Position numbers and translations under genes: made by a program
Part shown: piece by piece, positions 1 through 4,158 of the stretch
Layout of the letters: each line of letters begins with the position of its first letter
Position numbering within the stretch: position 1 is the stretch's first letter
NCBI GenBank assembly: GCA_021825785.1
Contig: JAKAGP010000114.1
Span: 1-6,510, forward strand
Length of the DNA stretch: 6,510 nt
From: Nitrospirota bacterium
GTDB lineage: Bacteria; Nitrospirota; Thermodesulfovibrionia; Thermodesulfovibrionales; JdFR-88
Direction of reading: 5' to 3'
The notes under the pieces: generated by a model
Databases searched by the model: none
Told to the model about the DNA's origin: nothing
What the model saw: the letters and a program-made list of their open reading frames with translations, nothing else

Positions 1-128
1 AGGACGTGGCGCTCGCCTTCTGGGATATGGTCTACATAATAATCGGCCTGGCGGGCGGGGAACCCGATGTCAGGGCTTTCACCATGGAAGACGGGGTGGT
101 TAGTGAGGCCGCCGTAAGGGCCGTCTAA
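1..128 (+). CDS. 3' end of an unidentified protein (partial)
   Basis: An open frame enters from the left edge (first full codon at position 3) and runs 41 codons to a TAA at 126-128. The visible tail contains a hydrophobic stretch (WDMVYIIIGLAGG) followed by an acidic, non-hydrophobic end finishing in AAVRAV. I do not recognise the family. Third-position GC is high, as in neighbouring genes, which supports real coding. It converges on the minus-strand RRM gene: this TAA and that gene's TAG share bases, so there is no intergenic space and no terminator between them. Function cannot be given from 41 residues. Confidence 0.6.
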   Translation, partial: DVALAFWDMVYIIIGLAGGEPDVRAFTMEDGVVSEAAVRAV

Positions 129-433
129 TATCTGCCCCTGCCGCTTCTGCCGAAAGGTTTTCTCTCCCTGCCGCCTCCCCTTTCAGCCGGGGGGCGCGCC
201 TCGCTCACCTTCATTGCGCGGCCCAAAAGGTCCTTGCCGTTCAAGCTCTGGATGGCGCGGTCCGCATTCTCGTCGGAGGTCATCTCGACAAACCCGAAGC
301 CCTTGGACCGCCCCGTCACCTCGTCCTTGATCACCTTTACCGACTGGACCTCCCCCATCTCTTCAAACACCCGGCGAAGATCGTCCTCGGTGGTGGCGTA
401 AGAGAGATTTCCCACATAAATCTTCTTTGACAT
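125..433 (-). CDS. RNA-binding protein with a single RRM domain (bacterial Rbp type)
   Basis: A 102-residue protein made of one RNA recognition motif plus a short basic glycine-rich tail. Seen directly: RNP2 hexamer IYVGNL at residues 5-10, RNP1 octamer KGFGFVEM at 44-51, the usual beta-alpha-beta spacing across about residues 4-80, and a tail from about 81 rich in Gly, Arg and Pro ending GRSGRGRY. The RNP aromatic positions (Tyr6, Phe46, Phe48) that stack on RNA bases are all present. This is the architecture of the small RRM proteins of cyanobacteria and many Desulfobacterota, which bind single-stranded RNA and in cyanobacteria are often cold-regulated. The start is the ATG at 433-431, preceded by a good Shine-Dalgarno. 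The gene stands alone on the minus strand. Its RNA targets are unknown, and cold regulation here is only a family-based guess. The RRM call is very secure. Confidence 0.95.
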   Translation of the reverse strand: MSKKIYVGNLSYATTEDDLRRVFEEMGEVQSVKVIKDEVTGRSKGFGFVEMTSDENADRAIQSLNGKDLLGRAMKVSEARPPAERGGGRERKPFGRSGRGRY

Positions 434-440
434 CCTTCAG

Positions 441-448
441 TCTCCTTT
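441..448 (-). promoter_or_regulatory. Ribosome binding site of the RRM gene
   Basis: Read on the minus strand this is AAAGGAGA, lying 7 bases before the ATG at 433. It fixes the start of the RRM protein and leaves the whole RNP2 motif inside the reading frame. Confidence 0.8.
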
Positions 449-667
449 CTGCTGACAGGTTTTCTCCGGTTCCGCAAAAAACAAAAACTCGCCCCACCGC
501 TTCTGCGGGCATTCACAAACTGTCATCTTCCCTTTTGAATAGAGAGGTCATGGGAAAAACAGAAAAGCAGGCAAAGTTTTACCGGTCCGGACAATCAAAA
601 AGCTTTTCATTGGTCAGGCGTCCCATATCCTGATTGAAATATGGCACATTGAGGGCGCGCAGTCAAG
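449..667. other. Intergenic leader upstream of the RRM gene, no gene seen
   Basis: This AT-richer stretch should hold the minus-strand promoter of the RRM gene, but I cannot pick a convincing -35/-10 pair. It contains a perfect inverted repeat CCATAT (623-628) / ATATGG (639-644) with a 10-bp spacer. Overlapping it is a second repeat, TCAGG (614-618) / CCTGA (629-633), also with a 10-bp spacer. The pair could be an operator or alternative hairpins. A 68-codon plus-strand frame at 427-633 looks spurious: no family resemblance, no ribosome binding site, and it overlaps the RRM start region. Confidence 0.35.
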
Positions 668-702
668 CAAAAAAACGAAAATAAGTCCCGCCCGGGGCGG
701 GA
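668..702 (-). terminator. Minus-oriented intrinsic terminator-like hairpin
   Basis: TCCCGCC (686-692) and GGCGGGA (696-702) form a GC-rich 7-bp stem with a 3-base loop. On the minus strand the hairpin is followed by a T-rich run (ACTTATTTTCGTTTTTTT, reading 685 to 668), the form of a rho-independent terminator. On the plus strand no T-run follows, so the orientation is minus. No recognised minus-strand gene lies just upstream of it (above 702), which makes its purpose unclear; see findings. Confidence 0.55.
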
Positions 703-758
703 TCGCTCAAGCCGCTATCCCGGCGACTCCAAACAAATTATAAGCGAATCGCGTGTAA

Positions 759-898
759 GGCAGAAGGCCGATGGGGGCATGCGAGCGGATTTTTTTGCCG
801 TCATCCGGACAAGGACGTCCGGATAGGCAAAAGCCTCGGAGCCGGCCACGGATGGCCGGCGAGAATGATGCGAGCCATGCTTCCATCCGCCTTCTGCC
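759..898. repeat. 140-bp palindromic element with two inner hairpins
   Basis: The ends form a long imperfect inverted repeat: 759-781 pairs with 876-898 at 20 of 23 positions, including a perfect 10-bp outer arm GGCAGAAGGC / GCCTTCTGCC. Two of the three non-matches become G-U wobbles if the plus strand is transcribed. Inside lie two more stems. The first is TTTTGCC (793-799) / GGCAAAA (826-832) enclosing ATCCGGAC (803-810) / GTCCGGAT (817-824) with a 6-base loop. The second is GCCGGCCA (841-848) / TGGCCGGC (853-860) with a 4-base loop. The whole is a three-stem folded unit. It could be a dispersed intergenic repeat (REP/MITE-like) or a structured RNA. Minus-strand and plus-strand ORFs through it lack protein character and look like by-products of the palindrome. 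Confidence 0.7.
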
Positions 899-918
899 CG
901 GCCTGCATTGCCAGACTG

Positions 919-957
919 AGGCGCTACCCGGGGAAAAAGCGCCTGGAATTAATTCCA
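919..957. repeat. Inverted repeats just upstream of the Mur ligase gene
   Basis: AGGCGCT (919-925) and AGCGCCT (938-944) are a perfect 7-bp inverted repeat around a 12-base loop. It is directly followed by the perfect 14-bp palindrome TGGAATT-AATTCCA (944-957). The second palindrome lies about 40 bp before the likely ATG at 998, where a promoter or operator would be expected. The following AT-rich sequence up to about 982 could contain a -10 element, but no clear sigma-70 pair can be assigned. Confidence 0.45.
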
Positions 958-997
958 ATTCCTGTTTTAGACTAAATAATTGTTCATACGGGCTCCA

Positions 998-2380
998 ATG
1001 AGGATATTCTTTTCCGGCATAGGCGGCAGCGGGGTTTCGGCGATAGCGTCATTCATGGCCGCAAGGGGCCATGAGGTAAGCGGCTCCGACCGGGCATTCG
1101 ACCTTCTTCCCGGACACCCGGTGGCCGCGCAGCTTCGCGCAAGCGGCATCAGGATATTCCCCCAGGACGGCTCCGGCATGGAAAGCGCCCCCGATTTCGC
1201 CGTTATGAGCACGGCTGTGGAGGCCGGCACGCCGGAGGTCATAAGGGCCAGGGCCCTCGGGGTGCCGCTCAAGACAAGGCCCGAGTACCTGGCCGAACTC
1301 TCCCGGGAATTCGACACCATCGCCGTCACCGGCACAAGCGGAAAGTCCACCGCTTCGGGACTGACGGCCTTCCTGATGCGGCAGCTCGGGATGCAGCCAA
1401 ACTTCATCGGCGGCGGCAGGGTAAAGGCGTTCAAAGGCGGGCAGCAGCAAAGACCCTGCAACTTCCTGTCCGGCGGCTCACGCTGGCTTGTGATGGAGGC
1501 CTGCGAGTCCGACGGCACGATCGTCAACTATTCTCCCCGCCACCTGGCCATCCTCAACCTGGAGCTGGACCATAAGGGCATTGAAGAGACGGCGCGCATG
1601 TTCGAAAAAGTCTCGGAAAACACCGCCGGCTTCAAGGCCGTAAACGCAGACGACCGGAACCTGCGGCCGCTGCTCGGGCGTAAGGGGGTTGTCACATTCG
1701 GCATGGGGCCCGGCGCGGATTTCAGGGCATGCGATATCAGTCTCCATCCGTTCGGCTCCGAATTCACGGTAAGCGGCGTGCGGTTTAAGCTCGCCCTGCC
1801 CGGCCTCTACAACGTCTATAACGCGCTGGCCTCCATCGCCGTCGTTTCCGGCCTTGGCGGGACGCTTGAAAAAATCGCCCAGGCCCTGCCGGGGTTCACA
1901 GGCATAGAGCGGCGCTTCGACATCCACCTGAACGCCCGCGGCATGCTGGTGATAGACGATTTCGCCCACAATCCCCACAAGATATCCTCCCTCATGAAGG
2001 CCGTGCAGTTGATAAAAGAGCAAACACGGGTCTGCTATGTCTTCCAGCCCCACGGCTTCGGGCCGGTCCGCATGATGAAAAACGAGTACATCGGCGCCTT
2101 CTCCGAAAACCTCCGCGGCGGGGACCTCCTCATCCTGCTTCCCATCTTCTACCAGGGCGGCACGGTGAACATGGACATTTCCAGCGGGGACCTTGCGCGC
2201 GGGATAAACGAGAGGGGGAAATCCGCCATCGCCGTCTCCGGCAGGCAGGAAGTTTTAAGACATGCGGGGGGGCGGCGCTGTGTGGTAATTATGGGGGCAA
2301 GAGACGAAACGCTTTCGCTGCTTGCCGCCGGGATCGCCCGCCGGTTGTCCGCCGCGCCCGCCCTGCCGCGCCAGGAATAA
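998..2380 (+). CDS. Mur ligase family protein, MurC/Mpl-like
   Basis: A 460-residue ATP-dependent amide ligase of the MurC/Mpl branch, expected to join an amino acid or peptide to a UDP-N-acetylmuramate-type substrate in the cytoplasm. Visible domains: an N-terminal Rossmann-like domain beginning MRIFFSGIGGSGVS with GSD at 29-31; the central ATPase with P-loop TGTSGKST at 111-118 (Lys116), ESD at 170-172 and NLELDHKG at 187-194; YNVYNALA around 271-278; then the C-terminal domain with RRFD (305-308), DDFAHNPH (320-327) and FQPHGFGPVR (349-358). MurC and Mpl usually carry TGTHGKTT, so the Ser and Ser-Thr substitutions mark a divergent member. Length fits Mpl (about 457 aa) better than MurC (about 490). 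The frame could open at a TTG at 980, but the family N-terminus starts at the ATG at 998. It lies outside any dcw cluster and heads a tight three-gene group. The family is secure; the exact substrate is not. Confidence 0.9.
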   Translation: MRIFFSGIGGSGVSAIASFMAARGHEVSGSDRAFDLLPGHPVAAQLRASGIRIFPQDGSGMESAPDFAVMSTAVEAGTPEVIRARALGVPLKTRPEYLAELSREFDTIAVTGTSGKSTASGLTAFLMRQLGMQPNFIGGGRVKAFKGGQQQRPCNFLSGGSRWLVMEACESDGTIVNYSPRHLAILNLELDHKGIEETARMFEKVSENTAGFKAVNADDRNLRPLLGRKGVVTFGMGPGADFRACDISLHPFGSEFTVSGVRFKLALPGLYNVYNALASIAVVSGLGGTLEKIAQALPGFTGIERRFDIHLNARGMLVIDDFAHNPHKISSLMKAVQLIKEQTRVCYVFQPHGFGPVRMMKNEYIGAFSENLRGGDLLILLPIFYQGGTVNMDISSGDLARGINERGKSAIAVSGRQEVLRHAGGRRCVVIMGARDETLSLLAAGIARRLSAAPALPRQE

Positions 2381-2401
2381 AATCGCCAGGGATAAAATCC
2401 G
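2371..2401 (+). repeat. Imperfect tandem 15/16-bp repeat across the Mur ligase stop codon
   Basis: CCAGGAATAAAATCG (2371-2385) is followed immediately by CCAGGGATAAAATCCG (2386-2401), differing by one substitution and one extra C. The first copy contains the stop codon at 2378-2380. It looks like a small slippage duplication and has no obvious function. Confidence 0.6.
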
Positions 2402-2447
2402 CCTCCCCTTGACTCCCGTCTCGAACATGAGAAAATTGAATTGGCGG

Positions 2448-2454
2448 AAGGAGG
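2448..2454 (+). promoter_or_regulatory. Strong Shine-Dalgarno that questions the next gene's start
   Basis: AAGGAGG ends directly against the ATG at 2455, leaving no spacer, which is poor for initiation there. An in-frame TTG at 2464-2466 sits 9 bases downstream of the site, an ideal distance. The true start of the ferritin-like protein may therefore be 2464, making it three residues shorter. Confidence 0.6.
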
Positions 2455-2964
2455 ATGCAGGGCTTGGTCATCAAGGTCAGGGCGGACCAGCGGGCCGAGG
2501 CATGCATAGCGGTTGCGGCCGCGTGCGCCGACGTGTACACGGGCCTCTCCGGGCGCTTTCCGGATGAGGGCCTGTGGCGGGAGCTGGCAGGCGCGGCGAG
2601 GGACCGTGCGGTTTGGCTGCAGACAGCCAGAGGCGGCATGGAAGATGATCTGGTCGATTATCTGGAGAATGAGTCAATGCCTTTCATAAACGTGGCCCTG
2701 GAGCGCGCAAGGGCCCTGAAAAAACGGCTGCAGGACAACGACCTGACCCTGGAGGATGCGCTCACCATGTCCCTGGAGCTTGAAAAAAGCGCGGTCGAGG
2801 GCTACTTCTGGGACGTTATGACTGTTGAGACGCAACTGGACGCCATAGGCAGGCTTAAGCAACTGATTGAAAAGGGACAGGCAAACGGCAGAAAGATACT
2901 GGGCTTCATGACGGAAAGGGGCATCGCGCACAAGGGCTTCCGGCCAGAAATCCCCTCCGCCTGA
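2455..2964 (+). CDS. Ferritin/rubrerythrin-like helical protein with degenerate metal site
   Basis: A 169-residue (or 166, if TTG 2464 is used) protein predicted to be almost all alpha-helix, with no signal peptide or membrane segment. Its layout matches the two-repeat ferritin-like domain of the rubrerythrin class. Helix one carries a Tyr in VYTGLSGRFP (about 27-36) and is followed by LWRELAGAARDRAVWL (40-55), where active members have an EExHA motif. The second half has LTLEDALTMSLELEKSAVEGYF (about 97-118) with the Glu110-x6-Tyr117 pattern, then a fourth helix with no E-x-x-H. Most expected Glu and His ligands are replaced (the EExHA position reads AARDRA), so I infer that it does not hold a normal diiron centre. 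It is probably co-transcribed with the Mur ligase and the methylase 26 bp downstream. Its function is unknown, and the assignment rests on helix pattern and motif positions rather than a strong signature. Confidence 0.7.
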   Translation: MQGLVIKVRADQRAEACIAVAAACADVYTGLSGRFPDEGLWRELAGAARDRAVWLQTARGGMEDDLVDYLENESMPFINVALERARALKKRLQDNDLTLEDALTMSLELEKSAVEGYFWDVMTVETQLDAIGRLKQLIEKGQANGRKILGFMTERGIAHKGFRPEIPSA

Positions 2965-2990
2965 AAATTGGAAATGCGTTAAAATTAAAG

Positions 2991-3725
2991 GTGCGCGATG
3001 ATGCCTGGAAGGAAAACATCTCTTTTGTCCTGGTTTGCCCCAGGGAGGCCGGAAACATCGGGGCATCGGCCAGGGCGCTGAAGAATTTCGGTTTCCCCCG
3101 CCTTGAGCTTGTGGCCCCCAAAAAATTCCCCGCGGAAGAGGCCGTCTGGTTCGCCCACGGTGCCCTCGATGTGCTGGAAAAGATAAAAATCCATGAGGGC
3201 CTGAAAGACGCCCTCGCGGGCAAAACCCTTGTGGCGGGCGCCAGCCGGAGGACGGGAAAGCAGAGAGGGTCCTTCCGAACGCTGAAGGAGGGAGTGAAAA
3301 GGTTGAAAAGCCACGCGCTCGCGGGCCGGAGCGTCTCCGTCCTTTTTGGCAGCGAGGACAGGGGGCTTTCGAACGGGCAGACGGAGGAATGCGCCTTTCT
3401 GATGAATATCCCGGCGGACCCCGGGATGCCCTCCTTCAATCTCTCCCAGGCGGTGCTTCTGGTGGCGTATGAACTTTTCCTCGCGGACGGATGCGAGGGG
3501 CCCGGGGCGCCAAAAAAGCTTGCCACGCACGACGAGCTTTCCTTCTTTTACGAGAGGCTGCGCGAGGCCCTCGATTCGCTGCACTACATACCGCGCGGCA
3601 ACAGGGACATGGAGATAACCATACTGAAAAACATGAAGCAGATCCTTGCGCGCTCGGAGATAACCAGGTGGGAGCTGAAGATGCTCCACGGCATCATCTC
3701 CCAGGCCAGGGCCCGCCTGGAATAA
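2991..3725 (+). CDS. trmJ: TrmJ-family RNA 2'-O-methyltransferase (SpoU/TrmH class)
   Basis: A 244-residue SPOUT-class enzyme. E. coli TrmJ uses S-adenosylmethionine to methylate the 2'-hydroxyl of nucleotide 32 in the tRNA anticodon loop. All three SpoU motifs are visible: GNIGASARALKNFG at 21-34 (Asn22, and Arg28 as probable catalytic arginine), VLFGSEDRGLSN at 117-128, and IPADPGMPSFNLSQAV at 140-155 that completes the knotted SAM site. The C-terminal helical region (about 178-244) matches the extension typical of TrmJ. Length is in line with the bacterial family (about 240-250). The start is a GTG at 2991 with only a weak AAAGG before it; no better in-frame start exists before the first motif. 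It follows the ferritin-like gene by 26 bp, suggesting translation from the same mRNA. The family call is strong; position 32 specificity is inferred, since relatives act on other RNAs. Confidence 0.9.
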   Translation: MRDDAWKENISFVLVCPREAGNIGASARALKNFGFPRLELVAPKKFPAEEAVWFAHGALDVLEKIKIHEGLKDALAGKTLVAGASRRTGKQRGSFRTLKEGVKRLKSHALAGRSVSVLFGSEDRGLSNGQTEECAFLMNIPADPGMPSFNLSQAVLLVAYELFLADGCEGPGAPKKLATHDELSFFYERLREALDSLHYIPRGNRDMEITILKNMKQILARSEITRWELKMLHGIISQARARLE

Positions 3726-3726
3726 A

Positions 3727-3763
3727 ACCCGGAAGAAGGGTAGCCATTTTCTTTTTTGTTTTT
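3727..3763 (+). terminator. Weak possible terminator after the methylase gene
   Basis: Immediately after the stop codon ACCC (3727-3730) can pair with GGGT (3738-3741) over a 7-base loop. Five bases later comes a T-rich run at 3747-3763 broken by single C and G bases. The stem is short and the spacing loose, so this is only a candidate end for the three-gene transcript. Confidence 0.25.
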
Positions 3764-4158
3764 CCCGCCCACTTCAAGTCTTGTATGCCGTGAAGCGGAT
3801 AAGGGATGAGTGCAAGAGCCGGTCTTCCGGGGTTGTCTGGCATCGCAAGGGCCTTCGCCTTTATCCTCAAGAACAACATCCGAACATACGAAAGTAAGCC
3901 GGTAATCGCAATTAATAAAATTATTAAAAAATGCCGATATTACGATAAGCTGCAACGCCGTAGAAAGGGGCGCCCATACCTCAAGGAGTTAGAGAGAGGT
4001 AAAACTTAATGAGAAAAAATGCCTGGATTCATGGGTTTCAAAATGGAATCAACCTGCCCGGCCTTCACTTTCGCACCGCCGGACGGGCTGAATCGGAAAA
4101 TGCCGGCGTCTGCTAAAAAAACAACCTGAAATAACTTCAAGCTGAAAAACCACTGCCC
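3764..4158 (+). other. Intergenic region before the diguanylate cyclase, no firm gene
   Basis: The left half is GC-rich and the right half turns AT-rich from about 3870. GGATAAGG (3797-3804) and CCTTTATCC (3858-3866) pair with one bulge and enclose a small CCGG-TCTT-CCGG hairpin (3819-3830), so the first part can fold. Two tiny plus-strand frames follow: 67 codons at 3806-4009 with a very basic C-terminal half, and 35 codons at 4009-4116 whose ATG overlaps the previous TAA by one base and has AGAGG at 3995-3999. Neither resembles a known protein and the first has no spaced ribosome binding site, so I do not call them as genes. I see no recognisable c-di-GMP riboswitch. Confidence 0.4.
3912..3927. 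repeat. AT-only inverted repeat upstream of the diguanylate cyclase
   Basis: TTAATAA (3912-3918) and TTATTAA (3921-3927) form a perfect 7-bp inverted repeat with a 2-base spacer in the most AT-rich part of the gap. It could be an operator or promoter-melting region; nothing in the sequence identifies a binding protein. Confidence 0.4.

Noticed and set aside
427..633. 68-codon plus-strand ORF opposite the RRM leader
   Set aside because: No ribosome binding site, no family resemblance, and it occupies the space needed for the RRM promoter.
707..958. 83-codon minus-strand ORF across the palindromic element
   Set aside because: Composition is explained by the palindromes, no Shine-Dalgarno or domain is seen, and a plus-strand frame (771-1001) crosses the same repeat. 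Kept only as a possible transcript in the terminator finding.
980..997. TTG at 980 as the start of the Mur ligase
   Set aside because: It would add six residues before the conserved RIFFSGIGG start, with no better ribosome binding site than the ATG at 998.
967..2053. Long minus-strand frames antisense to the Mur ligase (967-1527, 1478-2053)
   Set aside because: They are shadows of a GC-rich gene; the plus strand carries every Mur ligase motif.
2906..3689. Two 200-plus-codon minus-strand frames antisense to the methylase
   Set aside because: They lie opposite a gene with all three SpoU motifs and have no domain character of their own.
3901..4158. Possible c-di-GMP riboswitch before the cyclase
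   Set aside because: The conserved GEMM core and tetraloop-receptor pattern are not visible; only generic stems are present.
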